A DNA stretch of 64,000 nucleotides from Delphinapterus leucas (Eukaryota; Chordata; Mammalia; Artiodactyla; Monodontidae), in the NCBI RefSeq assembly GCF_002288925.2, contig NW_022098076.1, forward strand, positions 82,213,423 through 82,277,422. Reading direction: 5' to 3'. Each line of letters opens with the position of its first letter. Within the stretch, counting starts at the first letter, position 1. Below are positions 22,774-34,208 of this stretch, one piece after another. The position numbers and the translations under genes were made by a program. The notes beneath the pieces are model-generated. The model saw only the letters and a list, made by a program, of their open reading frames with translations, searched no databases and was not told where the DNA came from.

Positions 22774-24302
22774 TAAGACTATTATAACTGGGAATCTGCA
22801 GGAAGACTTGCTTGATCCATCTACATTAAACAATAAGCCTAAAGATTTCTACCGCCAATATATTTGTAGTTAATCCAGGTCAATATTAGATGGCTAATTT
22901 ACTCCTGAGAATTCCCCGTGTGTGAATAATGCACCAATATCTTGAATGAAGTAATAAAACTGTGTTTTGGTTCTAACATTCCTGCCAGAATACCCCCTCC
23001 TTGCATGTACGGAACAAGAGACTATTTCTGGTGTTGATTAAGCCATAGAAAGCATCACATTTTTAATTTTTCAAAATAAAAACCATTTTGAGGCAGAGTC
23101 AGCTCGTGGGAGAAACTGGTGTGGCAATTAATGGCATGGTTCACACCTCTTCATATAAAAGATGGGAACATATTGCTAAGCAAAAACTTCGAAGAAGTGA
23201 TGAAATATTTGTTTTAAAGAGGAAGCAAAAAATTTTCAAGCAGTAATTTCACATTAACGATGAAGGAGAGATAAGAGATTTAATATTAATGGTTATCGTG
23301 ATACTACTAAGGTATTTATAAATTTAAAATTATTTCCACCGTACATTTTAAGGACTATATCACATATCTGGATAAGGAACTCAGTACTTGTATTGATCAT
23401 TTTCCTCATTCAATGAAATAAAGACATGAGATTGTACATAATCTTGAAAACACTAGCTAGATCTAAAGCTCTATTATGGTATGAGAGTATAGCTATGAAG
23501 CCTTAGCAAATGTTCTTATTTATTCTCTACAATTATCCTTGGGAAACTAAGAGAATACTAGTCTCCTTTCTTCATATAGGGTCCCCGTGTTAGTAATCAC
23601 GTAAGTCATGATGAGAGACCACAAGAGTCTTTCGAATAATTTGATGGTTTCAGGGTACTCTTTCCAGATATGCTATGGTTGCATTTTTCTTGCACTTTGA
23701 AAGATCGTCAAGGGCTGATTCTGACATACCTCATAGTTTCTAGCAACTACATAAGTCATATTGACATTTCTCCTGCCAGAGGAGGAGAAATGTCATAATC
23801 CATTACTTAGTAACGGATTTATCCCAGAAATCCTCCCTCCAAAGCACCAATGCCATTTTCTTGGCTATTCCACCATTTTCACAGTCATGGCTTCCCTGCT
23901 GGGATGGCTGAGATCAGGTGTGAATCACTCCTCACTGCCCCTATCCAGTTTGCCAGTGGAGTACCCTTCTGGCCTCTCTGTTCTCAAAACTAAACAACAC
24001 AACTTTAAATTGTCCTGGGAGTATAATATGATGCCAAGACGTTTTTTGCTGACGTCTTTTGTATTAAATGACAAATGCATCTAGCTTAGCCTCACTGTTC
24101 CAATAGTCAATTGGACTGTAAACCAAATTCTGCCCTCTGCAAGAAAAAAAAAAATGCATGAAAAAATTTAATGAATCATGAAGAAAATAAAGAATGCTAA
24201 TAGGAATCTGGCATTGCTCCCAGCTTTTCTTAAACCATGAATGACAAGTAACTGAAAATCTGGAGTTACTGCAATAAAGAATGGGAAATTTTTATTTCAA
24301 AA
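22774..24302. other. Unclassified AT-rich stretch
   Basis: No recognised repeat. A plus-strand frame of 107 codons at 23761-24084 starts near a short inverted motif (ATGACATTTCTC / GAGAAATGTCAT at about 23760-23795) but has no coding support. A short A tract lies at 24146-24157. Confidence 0.35.
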
Positions 24303-24311
24303 ACAATAGCA

Positions 24312-24526
24312 GGGGCTTCTCTGGTGGCGCAGTGGTTGAGAGTCTGCCTGCCGATGCAGGGGACACAGGTTCGTGCCCCGGTCCGGGAAGATCCCACATG
24401 CCGCGTTGCGGCTGGGCCCGTGAGCCATGGCCGCTGAGCCTGTGCGTCCGGAGCCTGCGCTCCACAATGGGAGAGGCCACAACAGTGAGAGGCCCGCATA
24501 CCGCAAAAAAACAAACAAAAAAACCC
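24312..24526 (+). mobile_element. CHR-2 SINE
   Basis: Full-length tRNA-derived SINE: head GGGCTTCTCTGGTGGCGCAG, B box 'ggttcgtgccccgg', 'gggcccgtgagccatggccg' in the body, and a tail of A runs broken by C. ACAATAGCA flanks it at 24303-24311 and 24527-24535. Open frames on both strands here are translations of the SINE, not genes. Confidence 0.97.
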
Positions 24527-24535
24527 ACAATAGCA

Positions 24536-26099
24536 ATGATGATATGAGGGACTGAGAAGGGAGAAAGTCAAAATTAAAATGAAGTTCTGAAGTTCTCTAG
24601 TGCAGGTTCAAGCTCATTTCCCCCAACTTGTTTTGATATATCATTAACAATAGACAATTAGCAACTTCCCAGGCTTAAATTTAATCCTCCTACTATAAAA
24701 TTTAATAAGGTTGACCTTACATGTAGGGAGTACAGTTACTCCTATGTGGGTTAATTCAGGGAAGGACTATTTGGCCCTGGAGGATATCTGGAGCTCCTTA
24801 TTACAAAACCTACTTGTTTCTTAATGCCTGCAAAGCAAGGTTTAATATGCAAATAATTGCAGAAGGATAATATAATATTCACATCCGCTGCAGAGCAAAG
24901 AGAAGTAGGATGGAAAAGTTCAAGGAGGCAAGGAGGCACTTGGGATGTGCGTGTGCTTGGTGTGAGATTCAACTAGATGAGTGTCAGGGACATAAAGACT
25001 ATTCAGTCTGAAATCATCATGCTTTTACAATTTGGTCTGAAATTCAAAGAGCCATTTTCTCCATATTATTTTCAAAATATTTAAAAATTTGTATTTGAGG
25101 GGAGGACGACAATGCAGGACGCAGTGGGTTAGAACACATTAATAAGCCTCTTGTGAGAATTTTCCTTGGTGAAATTTAGAAGACTCTCTGCGTTTAGATG
25201 GATGTAATAAAAAATATGCCACAGGATTTAACATGAATCACAACAACTCTTTAAATGGTAAGCTGCTGTAAAAATAAAAGCCATTTGATACCCATTCAAA
25301 ATTTAATGTATCATTCACTTTCTAAATGCAAATGATTCTTTAATACAGCTTAATGTTTCAACCAAAGCTCTTTGAAATAGATACCATTTGACTCACCAAT
25401 AATTCCTTTTTGAGGGCTTAAAGAAGCATAGGAACCAAGAGACCAGGAATAAAACCATGATTTTTCATGATTATTCCATGGGTTTAAATATTGGCCTTTA
25501 AATATTTCTAAGAAAATGCAATTGATGGTCTTGAATATCATCAACAAATGGAAGTTTACATTTTCCCTTCAGCAACATGCCCTCCAAAATGCAGAACTCC
25601 CTTCCTTTCATTATTTTGTTCTTCTTTTCTTCTCCCTTAGAAGGGATTAGCGCTGTTGTAAGAACTCATACTTCATGGACACAAGACTAGGAGAAAGAAG
25701 CCTGCAGAATGCTAAAGGTAGAGACATAGGGCCATGCTGCCCACTTACACTGCCAAGTCACTTCTAGTGTGGATGTCAGAGCAAAAATGCTTCTTTTCGG
25801 TGAGTTATGCCAGTATCACTACATCAGGTAAGAGATACTCACTTCATAGAAGAGAAGAACTCTTATTAATCAGCTTTTTAGTTGCTAGAAAAAATGTTAA
25901 TAATTATTGGTTGATTTCAAGAAACAATTTTAAGAAACAATTATGTCTGGTATCTGACGACATGCATTTTCTCCAAAACATAATCTTTCAACTTTTTAAG
26001 TGCATATTTAATGCCAAGTGCTTTCACTTCACAGTGTGTGCAGAGGTTAAGGAGATCGGGTCAGAATCCTGAAAGTGTCTAAATTTCACGTTATGTAGG
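24536..26099. other. Unclassified AT-rich stretch
   Basis: No repeat or gene recognised. A plus-strand frame of 112 codons at 25734-26072 is AT-rich and lacks splice support. Confidence 0.35.
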
Positions 26100-26515
26100 A
26101 GTAGGGGCAGAGCCTGGCGTGTAGAAAATATTACATAAATGTTTGCTGACTGCATGCTCCACAACAGGCACTGTTAGGGGCCCTTCTACGGCAAGGTCGA
26201 TGTTCACACTCAAGACGGGTCTCAAATTTACTTCTCTGCCCTCATCTCCCGTATGATGCTGTAATAGTCCACAGTCCAGCTCTTCTAGGGTAGATTCTTG
26301 CCTTCCTTACCTCTCTAATGGAACCTCATTGAACTTTGTGTTTCGCTCATGGTAATTACCTTACTTCTCTTTAGAGTGTACTTACTTAGTACAGGCCAAA
26401 TGCCCTCTTGCTGCAGTGTCTTAGATACAGAGCCAGTGGCTTAATTACCTTTTTACCCATGAGAGAGCTTAGTCTCAGAACTCTAATATAGCAGGTGCTC
26501 CATAATTATTAAGAA
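26100..26515 (+). repeat. Probable L2/MIR-derived old fragments
   Basis: 'gagcctggcgtgtagaaaat' (26110-26130) and 'tagcaggtgctccataatta' (26490-26510) look like 3' ends of MIR or L2. The sequence between contains L2-like C/T-rich phrases. Assignment is weak. Confidence 0.35.
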
Positions 26516-27266
26516 TTTACGTGGCTTCCCTAAAACTCCCGTATAGCACATGTAACTCTGAAGCCTACAGCACTATTTCTTAAGAATTTATTTGAAAATG
26601 CTTAAAGAAGCAACTTGAATTGTACTCATTTACACAGGGAGGGCCAGAAGGCCTCAGAGAAAACTTTATAATATTTTCCTTTTCACAGGACTATTTTCAG
26701 AGAAATAAATTTCACTCCACCCATGTTTCTTGTATACAAAAAACTACTTTTCAAAGAGCCATGTTTGAATGCTGAGTGAAATGCTACTTTTGGAAATTAG
26801 AATGTATTATTAGTCACTCCACTGTGGCTTCCAGGGGATGGAATACTTACTATCTATAGCAGAATTGAGCTAACTGATTAACATTATCCTGTAATAAACG
26901 CAAGTGGACACAACAGACTCCCTGACTCCTTCAGATATTTGGCAAACAAAGTGCTCAGCCTATATACCGTCCACTCTCAGCCCTCTCTTTCCCTCCAAAT
27001 TCTTTCAAAAGACATTTCTGAAGGGCCTGCCTATTCTTAGTACCGAAAAATCAGGTGGGCTGCTAGGAAAAAAATAGATGGATGGTGCCCCAGTCATGGC
27101 TCTAGCTCTATACCTTATGCTCATTTTAGAAAGAGAACGCTATTTGATAAAAAGCATAGCTTCTTTGCATTAGGATATAACACAGGCTACTCTGAAAATC
27201 ATGGCCTCTTTGCACTAGAATGATGTAACACATGCTATTTTTTTTTTCAGAGATGATTCTCCTGAT
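26516..27266. other. Unclassified stretch
   Basis: Unique AT-rich sequence. A pair of related phrases ('gcatagcttctttgcattag' / 'catggcctctttgcactag', near 27155 and 27200) suggests a small local duplication of about 45 bp. Confidence 0.35.
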
Positions 27267-27706
27267 TTATTTTTTTAAATTAATTTTTATTGGCATATAG
27301 TTGGTTTACAATGTTGTGTTAGTTTCTGCTGTACAGCAAAGTGAATCACTTATACGTATACACATATCCACTCTCTTTTAGATTCTATTCCCATATAGGT
27401 CCTTACAGAGTACTGAGTAGAGTTCCCTGTGCTATACAGCAGGTCTTTATTAGTTATCAATTTTATATATAGTAGTGTGTATATGTCAATCCCAATCTCC
27501 GAATTTATCCCCCCCCCCCCCGCTTTTCCGCCTTGGTAACCATAAGTTTGTTTTCTACATCTGTGACTCTTTCTGTTTTGTAAATAGGTTAATTTGTACC
27601 ATTTTCTTAGATTCCACACATAAGCAATGTCATATGATACTTGTCTTTCTTTGTCTGACTTACCTCACTCAGTATGACAATCTCTAGGTCCATCCAGTGG
27701 CTATTT
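27267..27706 (-). mobile_element. L1 3' tail, reverse orientation
   Basis: Reverse-complement L1 3' end from the T-rich side near 27267 to about 27706 ('atctctaggtccatccagtg'). It includes an internal C run of about 13 (27510-27522), which expands the G-rich segment typical of the L1 3' UTR on the sense strand. No obvious target-site duplication. Confidence 0.9.
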
Positions 27707-29706
27707 TGAATACACAAAACTATCACACAGTCTGTTAAGATTTATATAAGACTGAATTTCTACTTTTCTGCAACTGTAAGTTCCCGGATGTAATTCCCAG
27801 GGCAACAAAAAGGAAATGTTTGATTTATTCCTATTTTCTAGAAGTCTTAAGTATTTATTTCCTCCTTCTGGAAGTCACTAAGACTACCACTGCCTCTGAT
27901 AGGTGAATTGTGAAACTGATCACATGTGGTTGTCAAACAGCATTCCTGAGACAAAGCAGAAGGACCCTCATTCTAAAGATGCAGAAAAATTCTAGATGCA
28001 GAAGAATTCTAAGTGTCATAAAGAGTATAATGGGCTATAGAGCAAGCTTCTTTGGAAAGGGACCTTAATACTTGCTGGGTTTATGGCCAATTATATTTTA
28101 TTGAGGCTGTGAACAAACATGGATTAAACTCTTCAATGCCAGCTAACTCATGGTTATAGAGTTAAATATTTCATCTTAAGCCGATATTCAGGTAAAACAA
28201 TAGAGACTCACATTTAACCACTGAAATTAAAGAGGAGGGAATTACACACACCTTTGGGAACACCTTAGGTCTAAAATAGTGTAGGTGCTAAAAAAAGTAA
28301 GAGCTCATGAAACGACCCCATTCACTGGGCACAGAATACGCCAGGATCAAACAGATAAAGTTTCATCTATCTTTTCATCTTATCCAGTATGAAGAATGGG
28401 TTGATGATCTACATAATAAGTAAAAATTTCAGGGTTTGCCCAGTGCCTTGGCAATGGGTAGGATATACCTAAAGTATTATTTTATAATCAAGTATCTAAA
28501 GTTATCATTTTATTTGGTGACTATGACGGAAAGTAGGTTGTATCAGTGACTATCATAGGCCCCCTTACCAAATTACAGTAAGAAATTAAACCAAAAACTG
28601 GCTCCATGTCCCCACATCCTGGGTTATGATCATGTTTACCTTTGTGATTAAATAGATCTCTTGGTGAGCCATCTACTAAAAGTCATATTAATTTTGTAAA
28701 AAAAGAAAACTACATATATGTAGGTGTTAATAATGATTATTTGTAGGGATGTGAGAGGAATGTGGGAATGCGTGTAAGAAGTTTGAATAAAATCTCTCAA
28801 ATATTTTCACTGTTTCATTTTATACCGATATTTGTTATTTACATTGTTCACGTGGTATATACTTCTTTTACAATTTAAAAAAATATAAAAGAGAAAAACT
28901 GATAGGCGTTATTCTGTCTTGGTTTTTACTCTTTTGCCACTGTAGTTTTCTCATCACGATCATTATATATTTTGGGGAAACATCTAAAGAGGAATCACTA
29001 GCTGAATTTGAATGGATTCATCTAAATCTGTACCTTGGCATGTGGAGACAGATTACCACCAGGAAAGTAAAACAATGTTAAATTACGACCATGATCAGGC
29101 ACATAAAGGGAGCATTGAGTGGGAACTCGAGCCTGTGAGAAACAGAAATGGCAAGGACAAAGCTAACAGAAAATGATACGTCTAGTTTTACTGACTGAAA
29201 TAATTCCCATGTGGTATTTAAAGAGGAGAGTCAGAAAACATCCTCTAAGAACTAAGAATAGTTTAAACTTTGGATTCGTTAAACCACAAGGAATATGAGT
29301 CTAAGCACAAAATAATCTAGGGTGGGGCAGGTTCTGGGGCTCAGTAAGCCCTTCTCTGCGCCGTAGATGGTGTGAGTCAGGTCTCAACTACATCATCCTA
29401 CAGCCGATCGGCCCCTGGTCTCAATTTTCCACTGCCTATGTGGCCCTCAGCACATTACTTCTTTGAATCTATTTGACATTGCATATTTAGCATTCTTTGT
29501 AAAACAGTGATAAATCGACATTTATTGCTAAAAGGTAAGAGATGAAATGAGAATATCGGCTAAGATTTATGAATTGTATCTCAAAAATTTTGTCCTCATT
29601 GGCTTTATCCTCACAAGGTTCTGAAATAACTGATTCAGTCCTAAGTGGCTAAATAAGGTAGTAGATTACATTTTCCACACACACCAGGCTCCATTTAAAA
29701 CTCTGT
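27707..29706. other. Unclassified AT-rich stretch
   Basis: About 2 kb of unique-looking AT-rich sequence with no recognised gene, RNA or repeat. Confidence 0.35.
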
Positions 29707-30412
29707 GTATCAGGCTAATGGATGTACTATCACAGTTGAATCCGTATCAGTCTGTATAGCTACATGGATGCAGACCTGTAAATTAACTGTGCATATATGG
29801 ATATAATGAGGCTGAATGCTCAAAGACAACACAAGGTTGGAAAGTTTCTTTGACTGCAAAACAAACAGAGCCACAGACACACACAAGCACACAGATCTAC
29901 CCGTACAAACTTCAACCAAATAGGGGCAGAAGGTTGGGAGGGTAAAATGAAAGTAGGGTTTGCCAAGTCCAGGCAGTAACACCTTCAGAGAAGCACAGTG
30001 TCCACTGCAAAACGTCAGGCAAAGCTGTTCAGCCACGATTTCTTTACTTCTCTGTGGTCTCAGCTTGAGACTGGGCTCTCTGCTTTTGCCAAGGGAGTTT
30101 TCACAACGTGCATCTGTTTGTCGAAGTAGCAGTCCTCCCAAACTGAGGCAACAGGCTTCTTCCAATACTTTAAAATTTACTTAGTGATACTAGAACCCCA
30201 CAATCCTGTTTCTTTTTTCAATCTCCATCTTTACGTAAGTAATCTAAAGTTTTGAAGATCCTTAATGACCTTAACCACATCTGTAGTGAAATAAATACAC
30301 TTTCTCTGATAACAGATCTAAAAAGCTTCCGAAGGAAAACTTAAGTGATTCCAATGGTGCTTACTGCTTTGTGGTAAACTCGGGTATGGTTCATAATTTC
30401 TTTTTGTTTTAG
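29707..30412. other. Unclassified stretch with a long but unsupported minus-strand frame
   Basis: A minus-strand open frame of about 151 codons (29710-30165) is among the longest in the window. The translation has no motif I recognise, is Cys/Leu/Ser-rich in the manner of chance frames, and lacks a supporting promoter or poly-A layout. Confidence 0.3.
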
Positions 30413-30777
30413 CTGTGCAAAAAAAGATATATTTGCGATCAAACTCTTTATTCCCCATATCTTTGCAAATGAATACTACATGGCTGTTCATGGAGACATT
30501 TCTAGAAATGTTCATTGGTTCATTTGCCTGTCAGTCAAAACGAAAGCCTCTAATGGCTATCAGAAGATGTGATTCTATGCCAGTTCCATCAGTTACAGAT
30601 CTGCCATGCTCCACTCAACTTTCAGAGCTAAAGGAACGGCATGGATACACACAATCTTTAACTGAAAACCCATCAGTATTCTTTTTCAACAGCATGGGCA
30701 AAAATGGGATGAAATATGGCAGCTTTATGAAAGAACAGATATCTTTAAGAGAAAAAAAAGCTAGGATGGAGGAATGA
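30413..30777 (+). other. Candidate 3'-terminal exon (weak)
   Basis: A strong acceptor-like sequence, 'ttctttttgttttag' (AG at 30411-30412), is followed by an open frame of about 120 codons ending in TGA at 30775-30777. There is no in-frame ATG near the start, so it could only be an internal or terminal exon. No AATAAA follows before the SINE at 30828. The protein (many Met, Lys, Ser, Phe) is not recognised. It may be chance. Confidence 0.15.
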
Positions 30778-30827
30778 CACTGAAATGTTCCATTATTTTA
30801 GAGTGGTACAAAAGCAGACTGGCTTTT

Positions 30828-31043
30828 TAGTTTGTTTGTTTTTTTTTTTTTGCGGTACGCGGGCTTCTCACTGCTGCGGCCCCTCCCATTGCGGAGCACA
30901 GGCTCCGGAGGCACAGGCTGAGCGGCCATGGCTCACGGGCCCAGCCGCTCCGCGGCATGTGGGATCTTCCCGGACCGGGGCACGAACCCGTGTCCCTTGC
31001 ATCGGCAGGCGGACTCTCAACCACTGCGCCACCAGGGAAGCCC
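30828..31043 (-). mobile_element. CHR-2 SINE, reverse orientation
   Basis: Begins with poly-T and 'gcggtacgcgggcttctcac', ends 'gcgccaccagggaagccc'. CAGACTGGCTTTT (from 30815) and CAGACTGGTTTT (from 31047) form a slightly diverged target-site duplication. Confidence 0.97.
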
Positions 31044-31439
31044 GAACAGACTGGTTTTAAGCAAACCTTACAAAAGGACCCTTTAACATCCTCAGGGCCA
31101 CTTTGATTTGAGAGAGGAAAAGGCATTTCACACTTCATTTCGCTCCCTGCTCAGTGAGCCTCCTCTTCCCTGCCTACATCTCTTTGTCCTTGATCCTGAT
31201 CTCTAGCTTTTGGTCCACTTATTTCTTCCGATGGCTTTCATTTGGGGAATGTCATTTGGTTCACTGGCTTTTTCACTGAGTCCCCTTTTTGAATAACTCT
31301 TGTTTACTTGCGAAGTCTCTTAACATTCTAGTTGCCTTATCTGGTGGAAAAATGAACAGTCAGGCATACCAAAATGTCTCCTTTGGAATTAACACAATAT
31401 CGTAAACAGTGTATGTTTAACTTACAGAAGTCATTACTT
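31044..31439. other. Unclassified stretch
   Basis: Unique, C/T-rich plus strand; nothing recognised. Confidence 0.35.
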
Positions 31440-31660
31440 CAATTATGACGCAGGTGGGCAGGAGATATTTTCCTCATTTCGCAGATGAAAAAGAGGCACA
31501 CTCTCTTCAGGAACAGGGAACAGAAGCACTGTGCTAAGTGCTTTTCCTCAATTTTCATTCAGATAGTCAACAGCACTATGAAGAATCATTACTGCGCCGC
31601 AAATCGGGATACTGAGATTTAAAGAATGCAAAGAATTCTCCCACAGTCTGATACTTTTCA
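31440..31660 (-). repeat. Probable MIR fragments, reverse orientation
   Basis: 'tttcgcagatgaaaaagagg' resembles the reverse MIR core. 'cactgtgctaagtgctttt' and 'caacagcactatgaaga' follow in an order that does not fit one intact copy, so this may be two pieces. Confidence 0.45.
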
Positions 31661-32204
31661 AAGGGCACAAGTCTGACATCAAATCCCATGTTTTGTCATT
31701 ATATAATTCTTTCTGGTACAGCACAGCATTTTGGGATTCAGAGTTCGGCAAGGTAGGAGAGACACACTTCTCCAAGTGGAACTCTGTAAACTATTCAATC
31801 TGAAGAGATTACAAGAAAGTGATTTGCCTTTTTTTTTTTCTTTGCTCTCTCTGCTGTGGGACCCCTGAGACCGAACACCATAAGACGAAAAGATGCTGTA
31901 TCTCTGCAGCATCTGCTCATCTTACTGGTTTATTCTACACAGTAACCGGAACTCATTTTCTTTGTGTTTAATCCTTCAAGAAAAGTCAAGAGAATAGTTT
32001 GGTGTAAGAGTCCCTTATCTATTGAATGACAAAATTGTTTTCCATCCCTATATCAATTTATTCTTCTAAAATAATCAGAGACTGGATATAATTTACTATG
32101 CTACTGATGTTATTACTATTTTGCAGTTAGCATTTATGTGGTTGAACTAAAACTGTGCACCTACTCTGGCCCATTATCTCTGGATTGAGAAAGGAAGAGT
32201 ATGT
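31661..32204. other. Unclassified stretch
   Basis: Unique sequence with a short T run near 31830. No gene or family recognised. Confidence 0.35.
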
Positions 32205-32365
32205 AGTTTAAAAGAGTGAGGGTCTCATCATTTTGAGACCTGGGCAAAGGTCACTGTTCTGCCACCAACTCTTATGAAAGCTACAGATATGTCAGTTTGT
32301 CTTTCTGGCTCTGGGTTTCACTTTTCAAATGAGGCAGCTGAATTCTATGATCCCCAATTCATAAC
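32205..32365 (+). repeat. MIR SINE fragment
   Basis: 'agacctgggcaaaggtcact', 'ctgccaccaactcttatga', 'gtttcacttttcaaatgagg' follow MIR order with strong divergence. Confidence 0.6.
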
Positions 32366-32600
32366 ATGTTATTATTTTATATAATCTACATGGAAAACTC
32401 TGAATTTTTAAGAAAAGTACCAAGCAGCTTGCCACGCTGGACACAGCAGAAGAATGCCATGGCAGAGACCTTAGTCCCTGAGTTAACAGAGACAGAAGGC
32501 AGGAGGGTGCAGTGGGGAAAGTGGGCCCACTCAGGCTGCAGGAGTGGAGAGAAAGGGGGTGAATCGGTGGGGTGGGTGTGGCTGCATAAGAGCCAGAGAA
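32366..32600. other. Unclassified GC-richer stretch
   Basis: G-rich plus strand, with frames open on both strands through 32366-32699 because of the purine-rich composition. No gene is supported. Confidence 0.35.
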
Positions 32601-32640
32601 GGGAGGAGGGTGGAGTGAGGGAGGAGGGTGGAGTGGAAGG
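32601..32640 (+). repeat. G-rich 18-bp tandem duplication
   Basis: The unit GGGAGGAGGGTGGAGTGA (32601-32618) is repeated at 32619-32636 with one change, and a GGGGG run follows. At least four runs of three G within a short distance could allow G-quadruplex folding. Confidence 0.8.
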
Positions 32641-32928
32641 GGGAAGTGGTGTTTCTGGGTCACAGGGAAGGTGGCAGTTACAGGTTTGATAAGGGCCACA
32701 CTGGGGTTGCCCCTGACTTCATCTCTAGCCTGGGTAGCTTTTTCATTTTTAATTAATTAACTAATTAATTTTTAAATTTATTTTGACTCATTTGCCAATC
32801 TGATAACAATATTTACGTACCTTGGAAAAATTTTCTAGAGACAGGTGAAAAATGACAAATTTTTACTTCACCCCAAATCTTCCTATTAATAGATACTCTG
32901 GTCTCCCCTGCCCCCTCCCTATACACTG
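32641..32928. other. Unclassified stretch with AT simple sequence
   Basis: Includes 'ttaattaattaactaatta' type simple sequence near 32749-32771. No gene recognised. Confidence 0.4.
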
Positions 32929-33214
32929 TTTTTTTTTTTTTAAATTTATTTTTGGCTGTGTTGGGTCTTCGTTTCTGTGCGAGGGCTTTCTCTAGTTGTG
33001 GCAAGCTGGGGCCACTCTTCATTGCAGTGTGCGGGCCTCTCACTATCGCGGCCTCTCTTGTTGCGGAGCACAGGCTCCAGGCGCGCAGGCTCAGTAGTTG
33101 TGGCTCACGGGCCCAGTTGCTCCGCGGCATGTGGGATCCTCCCAGACCAGGGCTTGAACCCGTGGTCGCTGCATTGGCAGGCAGATTCTCAACTACTGCG
33201 CCACCAGGGAAGCC
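32929..33214 (-). mobile_element. CHR-1-type SINE, reverse orientation, full length
   Basis: Poly-T, then 'tttatttttggctgtgttgg' (the CHR-1-specific 3' end, absent from the CHR-2 copies here), through to 'actgcgccaccagggaag'. CCCTCCCTATACACT (32913-32927) and CCCTCCCGATACACT (33213-33227) are its target-site duplications with one mismatch. Confidence 0.95.
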
Positions 33215-33369
33215 CTCCCGATACACTTTAAAGAAATTAAATGCCCTATTTTTTGTTATTTAGTTTTATTTAATTCAGAGAAGCAAACGTCCATGGGAAA
33301 GCAATAGAGAACGCACTGGTGAAGGCGGGCCGAGCCTCATGCTTCTCACCACTCCCTGGTGTGGCAAGG
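33215..33369. other. Short unclassified interval
   Basis: Nothing recognised between the SINE and the following MIR. Confidence 0.35.
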
Positions 33370-33475
33370 GAGAGGCAGTGTGGCACCGTGACTACAAGCA
33401 ACCGCTCCGGGTTCAAATGCCAGTCCAGGTCCCTACCAGATGCGTGACCCTGGCCAAGTTCGGTAACCACTAGGT
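33370..33475 (+). repeat. MIR SINE 5' fragment
   Basis: 'gtggcaccgtgactacaagc', 'ctccgggttcaaatgccag' and 'gatgcgtgaccctggccaag' match the head and tRNA-related part of MIR. The 3' half is missing. Confidence 0.7.
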
Positions 33476-33487
33476 ATACCCGCACTG

Positions 33488-34208
33488 TCCACTGCAGCAG
33501 CCACTAGCCATATGTGGCTATTGAAATGTGGCTAGTGTGAATGAGGAACTGAATTTTTAATTTGAGTTCATCTTAATTAATTTTGGTTTAACTTTAAAAA
33601 CTGGTACTGTAGCCAGTTAGTGGAAAACTTTAACTAGTTTTGAAACAACTTGGCTACGTGAATTTACACTTTCAAATGTAAATTTTATGAAATCTAAATA
33701 CTGCACAAGTATTTGTGATAAATATTGAATATTCCAATTGGAATGTGTGGTAAGTATAAATACACACTGGATTTTGAAAACTTGGGATAAAAACAAGAAG
33801 GTAAACTATCTCATTAAAAATTGTATATTGATTATATGCCAAAATGATAAGAGTTTGGAGCTTCCCTGGTGGCGCAGTGGTTGAGAGTCCGCCTGTCGAT
33901 GCAGGGAACGTGGGTTCGTGCCCCGGTCCGGGAAGATCCCACATGCTGCGAAGCGGCTGGGTCCGTGAGCCATGGCCGCTGAGCCTGCGCGTCCTGAGCC
34001 TGTGCTCCACAGTGGGAGAGGCCACAGCAGTGACAGGCCCGCGTACCGCAAAACATAAATAAATAAATAAATAAGAGTTTGGATATACTGGGTTAAATAA
34101 AATATATTATTAATTTCATCTTTTTTTTTTTTTTACTTCTTAAAATATGGCTCCTAGAAAATTTAAAATTATGTGGCTTGCTGTATCTCAGTTGGGCAGA
34201 GCTGCTCT
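33488..34208. repeat. hAT-type DNA element, split by a CHR-2 SINE
   Basis: The left end 'ccactagccatatgtggcta' and the matching right end ('atgtggcttgctgtat', then 'gggcagagctgctct') are typical of a widespread mammalian non-autonomous DNA element whose exact name I cannot give. The middle is AT-rich. The SINE at 33859-34070 divides it. Confidence 0.55.
33859..34070 (+). mobile_element. CHR-2 SINE inserted in an older DNA element
   Basis: Full-length copy with head 'gcttccctggtggcgcag', a variant B box region 'gggttcgtgccccgg', and a tail with (AAAT)n. The exact 12-bp duplication ATAAGAGTTTGG lies at 33847-33858 and 34071-34082. Confidence 0.97.

Noticed and set aside
24266..24571. A recurring 'protein family' of about 60-105 residues, with phrases such as ASHCCG, RPWLTGP and LNHCATREA, found at many places (for example 30785, 33832, 49456, 53303, 54666, 57795, 62578)
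   Set aside because: Every occurrence is the translation of a CHR-2 or CHR-1-type SINE, antisense or sense. The similarity is the SINE's, not a gene family's.
29710..30165. Minus-strand open frame of 151 codons
   Set aside because: No recognisable domain, chance-like composition, no promoter, splice or poly-A layout; expected by chance in 64 kb.
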